Source of the DNA: Hymenobacter duratus
GTDB lineage: Bacteria; Bacteroidota; Bacteroidia; Cytophagales; Hymenobacteraceae
Length of the DNA stretch: 64,000 bases
Assembly: GCF_014698995.1 (NCBI RefSeq)
Contig: NZ_JACWZZ010000005.1
Coordinates: forward strand, 40,597-104,596
Direction of reading: 5' to 3'
Shown here: piece after piece, positions 24,532-32,658 of the stretch
Layout: every line of letters begins with the position of its first letter
Position numbering within the stretch: position 1 is the first letter of the stretch
Notes under the pieces: model-generated
Databases searched by the model: none
The model's input: the letters and a program-made list of their open reading frames with translations, nothing else
What the model was told of the DNA's origin: nothing
Translations under genes and position numbers: made by a program

Positions 24532-25083
24532 ATGATTCCGCTTATTACCCGTACGCCCCGTCTCACGCTGCTGGCTGCCAGCCGTGCGCTGCTCACTGCC
24601 GAGCTTCACAAGCCCCACTACTTTCCGGTACTGCTTGGAGCGGCCATGCCCGCCGACTGGCCCCCCGGCGAGTACGACGAAGAAGCCAGCCGCTATTTTC
24701 TGGCCCAGCTCACGGCCGGAGGGCGCACGGCGGCCGGCTGGTACGGCTGGTATGCTATTCTGCGCGCAACCGATGAGCAGCCAGCCACGCTGATTGGGGC
24801 CGGCGGCTTCTGGGGCCCGCCGGACGCGGCCGGCACCGCCGAAATCGGCTATTCTATTTCGGCTGACTGGCGCGGCAAAGGCTTGGCAACGGAGCTGGTA
24901 GCCGGCCTGATTCAGCAGGCTGACAGCACGGGCATGGTGCGCCGCCTGATAGCCCACATCCGCCCCGATAATGCCGCCTCACAGCAGGTACTGCTTCGCA
25001 ACGGCTTCCAACTCACTGACCCCAATACGGAAGGCCGCATGCGGTTTGAGCGGGAAGTGACACCCGCAACCGAAACCCTCTAA
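24532..25083 (+). CDS. GNAT family N-acetyltransferase
   Basis: 183 residues from the ATG at 24532. The RimJ/RimL-like pattern is present: LITRTPRLTLLAAS at the start, LIGAGGFWGPP, EIGYSISADWRGKGLATELV (acetyl-CoA pyrophosphate loop) and HIRPDNAASQQVLLRNGFQL. It transfers an acetyl group from acetyl-CoA to an amine of unknown identity. A VOC-family gene follows 70 bp downstream. Confidence 0.88.
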   Translation: MIPLITRTPRLTLLAASRALLTAELHKPHYFPVLLGAAMPADWPPGEYDEEASRYFLAQLTAGGRTAAGWYGWYAILRATDEQPATLIGAGGFWGPPDAAGTAEIGYSISADWRGKGLATELVAGLIQQADSTGMVRRLIAHIRPDNAASQQVLLRNGFQLTDPNTEGRMRFEREVTPATETL

Positions 25084-25153
25084 AACGCTGCTACGGCCAG
25101 CCGCGGGGCCTTTTTGTCCGGCTTCTTTCCCTCACCATCTTATCCGTTCTGCC

Positions 25154-25519
25154 ATGCTGCAAGGTCTGCGCACCGTTGTCTACCCCGTCGGAAATATTAC
25201 CAAGGCCAAGTTGTGGTATAGCGAGGCGCTGCACCAGGAGCCCTATTTCGATGAGCCGTTTTATGTGGGCTTTAATGTAGGGGGCTATGAGCTGGGCCTA
25301 GTGCCGGACGCGCCGGTGGCCGGGCAGTGCGGCCCTATTACCTACTGGGGCGTGCCGGATGCGCATGCGGCCTACACCCACTTGTTGGCGCTGGGCGCGG
25401 CAGCCCACGAGGCCATCTACGACGTAGGGGGCGGTGTTCTGCTGGGCTCCGTGCAGGACCCGTTCGGCAACCTGCTGGGTGTCATTGAGAACCCGCATTT
25501 CCGTCTTCCGGCTGAATAA
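25154..25519 (+). CDS. VOC family (glyoxalase-like) protein
   Basis: 121 residues, one pair of beta-alpha-beta-beta-beta units. It opens LRTVVYPVGNITKAKLWYSE and closes LGSVQDPFGNLLGVIENPHF, which is the usual VOC C-terminal signature (DPFGN.LG...NP). The family includes glyoxalases, dioxygenases and antibiotic-binding proteins; the specific function is not determined. Confidence 0.86.
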   Translation: MLQGLRTVVYPVGNITKAKLWYSEALHQEPYFDEPFYVGFNVGGYELGLVPDAPVAGQCGPITYWGVPDAHAAYTHLLALGAAAHEAIYDVGGGVLLGSVQDPFGNLLGVIENPHFRLPAE

Positions 25520-25589
25520 TCTACCCTCATTGTCAGCAGCATACCTTTTGTCTATATATTACGGTATCGTTTCACTTTATCCCTTGCGT

Positions 25590-26546
25590 ATGCAACACTT
25601 CTCCTCCCTGTTTTCTTTGCGCTACCTCGGGCTGGCAGCCATAACGGCTGTTACCTGCCTCTCCGCTTCGGTGGCGCAGGCGCAGAGCCCGGCCATTATC
25701 ACGACCGGCACGGTGGCCACTCCGTCCTATCACCCAGGGCCCATCTACCGCTCATCGGCCTCCAGCGGCTACTACTACAGCCAGTATGCCTACCTCTTTG
25801 ATGCGGCGGAGCTGACGGCAGCCGGTATTACCCCCGGTTCGGCCATCACGCAGGTAGAATGGGAAAAGACGAATGCCGCGGCCACTGTTCGCACGGGCGT
25901 GTTCCGCATTCTGATGAAGAACTCGACTCAGGCCACCTATACTACGGCTACTCCCTGGGCGACTCTGACCACCGGTGCCACGCAGGTGTACAACAATGCT
26001 ACCCAAGCCCTGCCTGCTACTATAGGGTTCGTGGCATTCCCACTCACGGCACCCTTTGCTTATAACGGGCAGGCGCTGGAAATATTTACCGACTGGGACA
26101 ACAGCGTAGGTACCGGCAATGCGGCCACTGATGCTTTCAACTGGGCGCAGTACACCGTCGTCGACCATATCCTGGGCTACTCCAACTTCGCGGCTATTAC
26201 GGCACCGCTCTCTCCTACCTCAAACAGCATTGGTACGCTGGACAACCTGCGGCCCAAAATCCGCATTACGTACACCCGTACCAATGGTACCCGCGGGCAG
26301 CTTCTACTTTCGGGTGAGGCGTACCCTAACCCAACGGCCGGGCCAATCAAGCTGAAGCTCAACCCATCATTTGCCGGCAAAAAAGTAGAATTGACGGTGC
26401 TCGATGCGACCGGGCGTACGTTGCGCACGTTGCCCCTGCCCGCCAGCGGCTTGCTGGACCTGAGTGACCTGGCTGCCGGCACGTACATGGTGCGCGCATC
26501 GCACAATGAGCTAACCGAAGTTCATCGGGTACAGGTGGCACACTAG
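25590..26546 (+). CDS. Secreted protein with T9SS type A sorting domain
   Basis: 318 residues. The signal peptide is residues 1-31, ending SVAQAQ. The body (about 35-230) is a probable beta-sandwich with VATPSYHPGPIYRSSASSGY and ALEIFTDWDNSVGTGNAATD. The last 75 residues are a T9SS sorting domain: SGEAYPNPTAGPIKLKL, VELTVLDATGRTLRTLPLP, LDLSDLAAGTYMVRAS. It should be exported by Sec, then by the T9SS, whose components GldJ and PorP are encoded at 49-51 kb. The ligand is unknown. Start: the ATG at 25590 opens the signal peptide. Confidence 0.88.
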   Translation: MQHFSSLFSLRYLGLAAITAVTCLSASVAQAQSPAIITTGTVATPSYHPGPIYRSSASSGYYYSQYAYLFDAAELTAAGITPGSAITQVEWEKTNAAATVRTGVFRILMKNSTQATYTTATPWATLTTGATQVYNNATQALPATIGFVAFPLTAPFAYNGQALEIFTDWDNSVGTGNAATDAFNWAQYTVVDHILGYSNFAAITAPLSPTSNSIGTLDNLRPKIRITYTRTNGTRGQLLLSGEAYPNPTAGPIKLKLNPSFAGKKVELTVLDATGRTLRTLPLPASGLLDLSDLAAGTYMVRASHNELTEVHRVQVAH

Positions 26547-26569
26547 CCGCTATTGCCTCTCTTGTCAGG

Positions 26570-26603
26570 AAGCCCTGCTAGTTGTACTGGCAGGGCTTTT
26601 TTG
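26570..26603 (+). terminator. Intrinsic terminator of the T9SS cargo gene
   Basis: AAGCCCTGC/GCAGGGCTT with an 11-base loop, followed by TTTTGG, 24 bp after the stop. Confidence 0.8.
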
Positions 26604-26810
26604 GTCTGTCCAGGTTTCAAAGAGGCTGAGTGCTCTGAGGTAATACCTAAAGCAAGTACGCCTCTTTCGTCTCCCAAGAAGGTTTCTGCTGGCACGTAGT
26701 ATACCTTCATCATACTACTACACCTGACATAGTGGCCGCACAGGAACCTGCAAAACCACTTAAATCAGCCATACTGGCAACAAACAGATATCTAAGACAG
26801 CTGTTCTAGG

Positions 26811-26827
26811 TTGGTACATGCTTTGCA
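26811..26827 (+). promoter_or_regulatory. Candidate sigma-54 promoter for a small HSP gene
   Basis: TTGGTACATGCTTTGCA has the invariant GG and GC dinucleotides at exactly 10-bp spacing (26813-26814 and 26825-26826) and differs from TGGCAC-N5-TTGCA at one base. It lies 36 bp before the ATG at 26863. The rest of the 316-bp gap 26547-26862 has a terminator but no gene. Confidence 0.55.
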
Positions 26828-26862
26828 ATAGAGCTCATACCACTAAGAGAGGAACACACGCT

Positions 26863-27246
26863 ATGAACCTGATAAGCCGAGAATTCATCCGTAACCTGGC
26901 CCCGCAGCTGGATCTGCTCAACACGCTGGGTGGGGGCATCGCGCAAGCCCAGCTGCGCGTGGACAAGCAGGAGCAGGGCGTAGTTATTCGAGTGGCTGCC
27001 CCGTCGGTCAGCCCGGAAAATATCCACGTGGTGCTCAAAAACAGCCGTCTGTCGGTGTTTGGCGAATTCCGTCATCAGCCCGAAGACCAGCTGGCTGCTC
27101 CCCTGTTCACCCGCGTCCTCGATTTGCCCGCCGACTTGGACCTGACGCGCATTGATGCGGTACACGAGCAGGGCGAGTTACGCGTACGCATTCCGTACGC
27201 CGACCCGACCAGCCAGCAGCGCGAAATCAAAATCAAGCAGCGCTAG
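26863..27246 (+). CDS. Small heat-shock-like protein (Hsp20 family, divergent)
   Basis: 127 residues. The alpha-crystallin-like core is LRVDKQEQGVVIRVAAPSVS, NSRLSVFGEFR and LFTRVLDLPADLDLTRIDAV, ending ELRVRIPYADPTSQQREIKI. It is shorter and more diverged than the Hsp20 at 12568, and lacks the G-x-L in the usual place and the long tail. It is probably an ATP-independent chaperone. A sigma-54-like promoter lies just upstream, and a terminator follows at 27295. Confidence 0.82.
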   Translation: MNLISREFIRNLAPQLDLLNTLGGGIAQAQLRVDKQEQGVVIRVAAPSVSPENIHVVLKNSRLSVFGEFRHQPEDQLAAPLFTRVLDLPADLDLTRIDAVHEQGELRVRIPYADPTSQQREIKIKQR

Positions 27247-27294
27247 TTTCAGCGCTTGCCTATAACGCCGGGGCCGACCGGCACTTGTTTCACC

Positions 27295-27322
27295 AGCCAC
27301 TGCTTCCGCAGTGGCTTTTTTA
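27295..27322 (+). terminator. Intrinsic terminator of a small HSP gene
   Basis: AGCCACTGC-TTCC-GCAGTGGCT followed by a T6 run; a strong rho-independent terminator. Confidence 0.85.
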
Positions 27323-27333
27323 TTGCCTTATAG

Positions 27334-27657
27334 TCAAGACATTATCACAAACACCACAACAAAGCCTGCCAGCAGCGAGAGGTAAAACCACCCCATTATC
27401 TGGCCCCGGTAGCGGCGAGGCAGCTGGTTGCTGAGCGTCAGTACGGCCGCTACTACCAGCAGCAGATAGAGCAGCAGCACTATCACGGCTTTCGCCCAGT
27501 TCGGCACAATCGTGTTTTCCGGCTGATACTGGTCGGGCATGCCCAGTGGCGACGTCACCCAGCGCAACAGGTAGTACGTTCCGGTTTCGAAGGCCAGAAA
27601 GCCGACAGTTCCCGCGGCCATAGCCAGCGGGCTTGATTTTTCGGTGACGTCAGCCAT
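27334..27657 (-). CDS. Hypothetical membrane protein
   Basis: 107 residues with three predicted membrane helices: about 10-32 (LAMAAGTVGFLAFETGTYYL), 55-78 (AVIVLLLYLLLVVAAVLTL) and 86-106 (GWFYLSLLAGFVVVFVIM). A short outward loop carries a QYQPEN segment. No family is recognised. It is 43 bp downstream of the VF530-family gene on the same strand. Confidence 0.65.
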   Translation of the reverse strand: MADVTEKSSPLAMAAGTVGFLAFETGTYYLLRWVTSPLGMPDQYQPENTIVPNWAKAVIVLLLYLLLVVAAVLTLSNQLPRRYRGQIMGWFYLSLLAGFVVVFVIMS

Positions 27658-27699
27658 ATAGAGCAGCGAATGAAGGAAAAACGGAGCGGTAAGCGTGGG

Positions 27700-27978
27700 C
27701 TACTCTGTTGGTTTGCCCTGCACTTCGGCAGTGCGCGTCTGAATGTAGAGTTCCTCTACTTTGGTGCGCGCCCAGGCCGTGCGGCGCAGAAAGGCCAGCG
27801 CCGATTTCACGCTCGGATTCACGGCAAAGCAGTTCATGCGCAGGCGCTGGTCGAGGCCGGGCCAGCCATAGTGCCCGTGCAGGTATTCCACGATAGAGGC
27901 CAGTGTGACGCCGTGCAGTTCACGAATGAGGTGGCCGTTTTCGTCGCGGGCATCGGCAGGAGTTGAAGAGGCAGACAT
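27700..27978 (-). CDS. VF530-family small DNA-binding-like protein
   Basis: 92 residues from the ATG at 27978. The family signature is clear: LHGVTLASIVEYLHGHYGW, RLRMNCFAVNPSVKSALAFL and RRTAWARTKVEELYI. VF530 (DUF2132) proteins form a small helical fold for which DNA binding has been proposed from structure; their role is not settled. The upstream in-frame ATG at 28122 overlaps the divergent lysozyme gene and was rejected. Confidence 0.85.
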   Translation of the reverse strand: MSASSTPADARDENGHLIRELHGVTLASIVEYLHGHYGWPGLDQRLRMNCFAVNPSVKSALAFLRRTAWARTKVEELYIQTRTAEVQGKPTE

Positions 27979-28090
27979 AGAAACAGCAGCGGATGAAGCA
28001 GGAGAAGCGGCAAGTTCGGGAAAAAGCGGCCACACTGTACCTTTTGCTGCCGCGGGCACTATTCCCAAACCGTCCGGCGTTACTTTTGCC

Positions 28091-28924
28091 ATGACCACGC
28101 TGATGAAACGCCCTGCTCCCACTTCCCTCCACCGCTCCAGGTTGCGCCCGCTGCTACGCTGGGCACTGGTGTTGCTAGTAGTGGGGGGGCTGGCGCTCTA
28201 TGGGAAATACCGGCGGCAGCTGAACCGCTACGCACGGCGGACCTGGGCCACGCTTATCAGCAGCCACCTCACCGGCCGCGAGAAAACGCCGCTGCTGGAT
28301 GGCTACTCCGTACATGGCATTGATGTATCAGCGTATCAGGGACGTATCGATTGGTCGGAAGTGGCTACCCACAACGTGAAGTTTGCCTTCATCAAGGCCT
28401 CAGAAGGCGTGACGCTGCGTGACGCCCGGTTCCGCCACAACTGGGAAGCCGCCCGAAAGGCGGGCGTGTACCGGGGCGCGTACCACTACTTCCAGCCCAA
28501 CTACGACGGCACCGAGCAGGCCAACCTGTTTACGCGCACCGTCCCGTTGCAGCCCGGCGACCTGCCGCCCGTGTTGGATGTAGAACATGCTGAATTTCAT
28601 GATGTAGCGTATATGCGCCGCAACGTGGCTACCTGGCTGCGGCTGGTAGAGCGCCACTATGGAGTCCGGCCGATTCTGTACTCCAACTACAGCTTCTACA
28701 AGCGCCACCTGGCCGGCCATTTCGATAAATATCCGCTTTGGCTGGCTCACTACGAAGTAGCGCAGCCCAGCCTGCCCCGCGAAAAATGGATTATCTGGCA
28801 GCACTCCGATGAAGCGTATATTCCAGGTATCCGGGGCACTGTGGACTTCAATGTTTTTCAGGGCAATTTCGAGACGCTGCTGGCCATGCGTATCCCACCC
28901 AAGTCCAGCGGAGCGCCCAACTAG
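28091..28924 (+). CDS. GH25 lysozyme, membrane-anchored
   Basis: 277 residues. An N-terminal basic region and membrane segment (residues 22-37, LRWALVLLVVGGLALY) precede a GH25 domain at 73-265. Catalytic acids are Asp78 (GIDVSAYQG) and Asp163/Glu165 (PPVLDVEHAE), with IKASEG, YRGAYHYFQPN and IIWQHSDE around the groove. GH25 enzymes cleave the MurNAc-GlcNAc bond of peptidoglycan. With its anchor it probably acts in the periplasm on the cell's own wall. Start: the ATG at 28091. Confidence 0.92.
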   Translation: MTTLMKRPAPTSLHRSRLRPLLRWALVLLVVGGLALYGKYRRQLNRYARRTWATLISSHLTGREKTPLLDGYSVHGIDVSAYQGRIDWSEVATHNVKFAFIKASEGVTLRDARFRHNWEAARKAGVYRGAYHYFQPNYDGTEQANLFTRTVPLQPGDLPPVLDVEHAEFHDVAYMRRNVATWLRLVERHYGVRPILYSNYSFYKRHLAGHFDKYPLWLAHYEVAQPSLPREKWIIWQHSDEAYIPGIRGTVDFNVFQGNFETLLAMRIPPKSSGAPN

Positions 28925-29022
28925 GCCGCCCCGGAAAGCTGGCTGGCAACGCCGCGGTATCTTGCCCTATATAAGTAAGTGCTGCTTTGCATGTTGTCCT
29001 GCTGATCATAAACCCATTGCGT

Positions 29023-29469
29023 ATGAACATGAGTATTCCGCCCACTGAGCCGCCTTCCTCACCAGACTTCGCCTTACGCACCGTGTGGGCTCGTTGCCAG
29101 CGGGCGGCTACTGCCGTGGCGCTGTTGGTAGCCGGCCCGCTTCTTCTGGGGGCCTGCGCGGGTGGCAAAGGCTTTACACAGAGCGGAAATGCGTCTTACT
29201 ACGCCGACAAGTTCGATGGCCGCAAAACCGCCAGCGGCACAATTTACCGGGCTGGCCAACGCACGGCGGCCCACAACACCCTCCCCTTCGGCACGGTCGT
29301 GAAGGTCACGAACCCGCGCAACCACCGCTCCGTCAAGGTGACCGTCACGGACCGGGGCCCGCACGCCAAAGGCCGCATCATCGACCTGTCCAAGAAAGCG
29401 GCCCGCAAAATCGGTATCATCGATGCCGGCGTAGCGCCGGTACAGCTGAAGGTGATAAAGAAAGGGTAG
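29023..29469 (+). CDS. RlpA-like septal ring lipoprotein
   Basis: 148 residues with a lipobox LLGAC (Cys45) after a long N-region. The double-psi beta-barrel domain shows GNASYYADKFDGRKTASGT, AAHNTLPFGTVVKVTN and VTDRGPHAKGRIIDLS, the RlpA/EG45 signature. RlpA proteins are lytic transglycosylases for glycan strands without stem peptides, or bind such strands at the septum. The SPOR domain of E. coli RlpA is absent. It follows the lysozyme gene by 99 bp, so the two may act together on the wall. Confidence 0.88.
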   Translation: MNMSIPPTEPPSSPDFALRTVWARCQRAATAVALLVAGPLLLGACAGGKGFTQSGNASYYADKFDGRKTASGTIYRAGQRTAAHNTLPFGTVVKVTNPRNHRSVKVTVTDRGPHAKGRIIDLSKKAARKIGIIDAGVAPVQLKVIKKG

Positions 29470-29498
29470 GAGCCCACAACACAACAACTAGTTGCTGC

Positions 29499-29693
29499 AT
29501 GCGAATCAAGAAAAAAGTAAGCTGGACGCTGCCTGCCAAGCCGGGCCGGTTTGTATTGCTCGAAGCCTTCATCAAAGCCGCAGAAGCCCAGCACTGGTCG
29601 GAAGCCGAAGTTCAATTCGTTATCAACGAGGTAGTAGAAGCCGTCAGCGACGCTGAGGCCCTGGAAATTCTGCAGGATTACACGCAACGCTGA
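29499..29693 (+). CDS. Hypothetical small protein
   Basis: 64 residues (MRIKKKVSWTLPAKPGRF start), with no signal peptide. A basic N-terminus is followed by two amphipathic acidic helices (FIKAAEAQHWSEAEVQFVIN, EAVSDAEALEILQDYTQR). It starts 30 bp after the RlpA-like gene and ends at a shared terminator, so it is probably in the same operon. Function unknown. Confidence 0.6.
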   Translation: MRIKKKVSWTLPAKPGRFVLLEAFIKAAEAQHWSEAEVQFVINEVVEAVSDAEALEILQDYTQR

Positions 29694-29711
29694 GCCCACC
29701 ACCTGACAAAC

Positions 29712-29760
29712 AAAAAGCGGGACGCTCTAAACCTCAGTGGTTCAGGGCGTCCCGCTTTTG
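29712..29760. terminator. Bidirectional terminator
   Basis: AAAAAGCGGGACGC and its complement GCGTCCCGCTTTT flank a loop containing a weaker inner stem. It lies between convergent genes ending at 29693 and 29783. Confidence 0.8.
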
Positions 29761-29782
29761 CCGGTTGTGGTAGGCGAACTGC

Positions 29783-30196
29783 TTAACGACCTTTCTTCTT
29801 GCTTTTTTTGCCTTTGGGGTCTAGTTGCGCGGCCTTCATGAGGCTATCCTGCTGCGCCTTCATTACGGCCGTAGTCAGGCGGCCCGTCAACGACATGTAG
29901 TCGCCTTCCTTCATGATGGTGCTGGTGCCGTCAGTCATCGTCACCGTACCGTCGGGCTTGATCTTGGTACCGTTGATAAGGGCGGTTTCCTGCAGCACGG
30001 GGTTGGTAAGACCGTTCTGGGTCAGCACCACCTTGCCGTCTTTCATCACGGCGCCGTCCCGGGTAGCGGTGCCTTTGCTGACCATGCGCCCTTTGGGCTG
30101 CACAGGTTTGCGTGCGGGAAGCTTGGTTTGGGCCTGAGCAGCGAAGCAGCCGGCAGCCAGCAACAAAGTGAGAACAAACGTTGAAGTCCGTTTCAT
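29783..30196 (-). CDS. Exported DUF6799-type protein
   Basis: 137 residues. The signal peptide is residues 1-23 (TFVLTLLLAAGCFAAQAQ). The mature part has the repetitive DUF6799 pattern DGAVMKDGKVVLTQNG, NGTKIKPDGTVTMTDGT and IMKEGDYMSLTGRL, then a Lys-rich tail (KGKKSKKKGR). These beta-hairpin-like repeats occur in exported Bacteroidota proteins of unknown function. Confidence 0.75.
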   Translation of the reverse strand: MKRTSTFVLTLLLAAGCFAAQAQTKLPARKPVQPKGRMVSKGTATRDGAVMKDGKVVLTQNGLTNPVLQETALINGTKIKPDGTVTMTDGTSTIMKEGDYMSLTGRLTTAVMKAQQDSLMKAAQLDPKGKKSKKKGR

Positions 30197-30433
30197 TCTA
30201 GAAGTAAAGTGAAGATTGTAAGTGGGAATGAAAACGTAATTTACAAAAGCTGGGCCAGTTATGTTCCGGCAACCTGCCTGTAGAAGCCTTCGTTTGAAAA
30301 ATAGCCTTTGGAGCATACAGTAAGCATTCTTTTTTTGCCTTTTTCCGATATTGTTTCTCGCCTGAACTTCGACTTGGCCCAAAAACAAATCTGACAAGCT
30401 CCACACTACCACCCTCATTCACCTTTTTGCCCC

Positions 30434-31351
30434 GTGGATTACAAGGACTATTACAAAATACTGGGAGTGGACAAAACTGCTACCACCGACCAGATTAAAA
30501 AAGCCTACCGAAAGTTGGCCCGCCAGCATCATCCCGATGTCAATCCGAATGACCCGGAAGCGGAGCGCAGGTTCAAGGAAGTGAACGAGGCCAACGAGGT
30601 GCTGTCGGACCCTGACAAGCGGCAGAAGTACGACCAGATGGGCGCCGACTGGCAGCGTTATCAGCAGGGCGGTGCGGGTGGCCGGGGCGGCTTCGATTGG
30701 GGCCAGTACCAGCAGCAGGGCGGTGCCCGTGGGTTTGGCGGACCCGAATTTGGCGAAGGCGGCGACTTTTCTGATTTCTTCAGCTCCATTTTTGGCAATA
30801 TGGGCGGCGCGGGAGGCCGCAGCTCCACCAGAGCCAGCGCCGGCCAGGACTACCAAGCCGAGCTGGAGCTGACGCTGGAAGACGCCTACCAGGGTGGCCC
30901 ACGCACGCTCACGGTAAACGGCAAGAAGCTGCGCCTCACTATTCAGCCTGGCGTGGAAGACGGCCAGACCATCCGGCTGCGCGACCAGGGCGCGCCCGGC
31001 CGCAATGGCGGGCCCAGTGGCTCGCTTTTCATCACGCTACGCATACTGCCCGATGCACGCTACGTCCGCACCGGCCACGACCTGACCCAGGAGGTGAAAG
31101 TGCCGCTATATCGGGCGCTGCTTGGTGGTGAGCAGGTAGTAGAAACCCTGGCGGGAACCGTCAAAATCAACATCAAGCCCGAAACCCAGAACGGCACCCG
31201 CCTGCGCCTGCGTGGCAAAGGCTTCCCAGTATACAAGCAGGCCGGCGAGTTTGGCAACCTGTATCTGCACCTGACGGTGCAGCTTCCGCAGCACCTCACC
31301 GACCAGGAAAAAGAACTACTCCGCCAGCTCGCCGCACTGCGCCCCGACTGA
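30434..31351 (+). CDS. cbpA: J-domain co-chaperone CbpA-like (DnaJ with C-terminal domains)
   Basis: 305 residues with a GTG start. The J-domain is residues 4-68 with the HPD motif at 33-35 (QHHPDVNP). A Gly/Phe/Gln-rich linker follows (about 75-140), then the two substrate-binding C-terminal domains (YQAELELTLEDAYQGG onward). The zinc-finger of DnaJ is absent, which defines the CbpA class. It works with DnaK; its activity is modulated by CbpM, encoded next. Confidence 0.92.
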   Translation: MDYKDYYKILGVDKTATTDQIKKAYRKLARQHHPDVNPNDPEAERRFKEVNEANEVLSDPDKRQKYDQMGADWQRYQQGGAGGRGGFDWGQYQQQGGARGFGGPEFGEGGDFSDFFSSIFGNMGGAGGRSSTRASAGQDYQAELELTLEDAYQGGPRTLTVNGKKLRLTIQPGVEDGQTIRLRDQGAPGRNGGPSGSLFITLRILPDARYVRTGHDLTQEVKVPLYRALLGGEQVVETLAGTVKINIKPETQNGTRLRLRGKGFPVYKQAGEFGNLYLHLTVQLPQHLTDQEKELLRQLAALRPD

Positions 31352-31414
31352 GCCGCCGCCTGAGCCGCCGCCTGAAACCCAACCTATTTACCGGCAGCAA
31401 TCAACCCAACTGCT

Positions 31415-31756
31415 ATGGAAACGCACATAATCACCATCACATTCCACGACTGCGCCAGTCAGTATGAGCTAAGTGAAACCGATTTGCAGGGCTTTGTGGA
31501 ACTGGGCCTGCTCGGCGCGGGCCCCACGCCAGGCACCATCCGCGACGAGCCCGCCCATCTGGCGCGTCTGGCCCGCCTGCACCACGAGCTGGGCCTGAGC
31601 CGGGAGGGAATTGATGTGGTGCTGGCTATGCGGCAGCGGCTGCTCAGTTTGCAGGCGGAACTGGTGTACCAGCGGGCTCGGGCCCGGCAACTGGAGTTTC
31701 TGCTGCAAAACACGGGCCCGCTGCTGGATGCCGACGACTTAGCAGGCATGCACTAG
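31415..31756 (+). CDS. cbpM: Chaperone modulator CbpM
   Basis: 113 residues. A MerR-like helix-turn-helix fold: TFHDCASQYELSETDLQGFV, HLARLARLHHELGLSREGID and VVLAMRQRLLSLQAELVYQ. CbpM binds the J-domain of CbpA and blocks it. The gene starts 63 bp after cbpA; the pair order is the same as in other bacteria. Confidence 0.88.
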   Translation: METHIITITFHDCASQYELSETDLQGFVELGLLGAGPTPGTIRDEPAHLARLARLHHELGLSREGIDVVLAMRQRLLSLQAELVYQRARARQLEFLLQNTGPLLDADDLAGMH

Positions 31757-31799
31757 CAACCGCTTAAGCGGGGCCAGCTGCCTAAGCGGCTGCTTGCGG

Positions 31800-32537
31800 C
31801 TAGAGTAGCTCCACGGCTAGTGCTAGGGCCGTGCCGGCCATGGTAGCGGCCAGCTTAGGCAGATTCAGGCGGTGTTCCGGGCTGGTTTCGAAGAGAATGG
31901 TAGTAGACACATGTAGAAAGTTGCCGGCCACAAAGCCCAGCAGCGCCGCATACAGGCCGCCGGTAAGCAGCTGCTCCAGCACCACAAAGTTGCTCACCAC
32001 AATGCCCACTGGCGCCGCCAACGCAAACAGCACCAGGAAAGGCAGCGCCCGGCGAAAAGTACCCAGCCGAAGTCTCAGGGCCGCCATCAGGGCAAAGGCC
32101 GCCGGAATGTGGTGCAGCGCCACGCCCGTCAGAATAGCGTAGAAATTGTCGCTCACGGTGCCCACTTCAGGCACCTTCACCAGAATGCTGCCCTCCAGAA
32201 ACGAGTGGATGATGAGCGAAAACAGCAGCAGGAAGGGTACATGCCCGGCATGGGACGTGTGATGATGCACATGCCCGTGTTCTACCCCCTGCGAAAACAC
32301 TTCCAGCACCAGCTGCCCGAAAAAGCCCGCCAGCACAAAGTAGCCGATGCGGTGCATGTCATCGGGCACGAGCAGCAGGGCCTCGGGCAGCAGGTGCGTG
32401 ATAGTAAGCGTGAACAGGTATGCCCCGCTGAATGCCAGCAGGGGCTTCATCCAGACAGTACTTGCCGTTGGCACCAGCCGCGTAGACCAGCCGGCCCCAA
32501 GCACGGTAAGAAACAACAGCAGGACAGCAAACCACAT
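31800..32537 (-). CDS. ZIP family metal transporter
   Basis: 245 residues, about eight membrane helices. Metal-site helices are IIHSFLEGSIL and GVALHHIPAAFALMAAL, the ZIP TM4/TM5 signatures. A His-rich loop (HGHVHHHTSHAGH) sits between helices 3 and 4 and could bind zinc. It should import zinc or related divalent cations across the inner membrane. The ATG at 32537 (MWFAVLLLFL) opens the first helix. Confidence 0.88.
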   Translation of the reverse strand: MWFAVLLLFLTVLGAGWSTRLVPTASTVWMKPLLAFSGAYLFTLTITHLLPEALLLVPDDMHRIGYFVLAGFFGQLVLEVFSQGVEHGHVHHHTSHAGHVPFLLLFSLIIHSFLEGSILVKVPEVGTVSDNFYAILTGVALHHIPAAFALMAALRLRLGTFRRALPFLVLFALAAPVGIVVSNFVVLEQLLTGGLYAALLGFVAGNFLHVSTTILFETSPEHRLNLPKLAATMAGTALALAVELL

Positions 32538-32658
32538 AGCGGTTGATAAGGTGAAGGGTGATGGGGTGAAGGCGAACAGAGCGGTGAGTGAGCGTGGCCA
32601 GCAGTAGACTTTGCAGGAGTGTGCTGGCCACATGTCGTCTCGCTACTCTGTCACCTCT

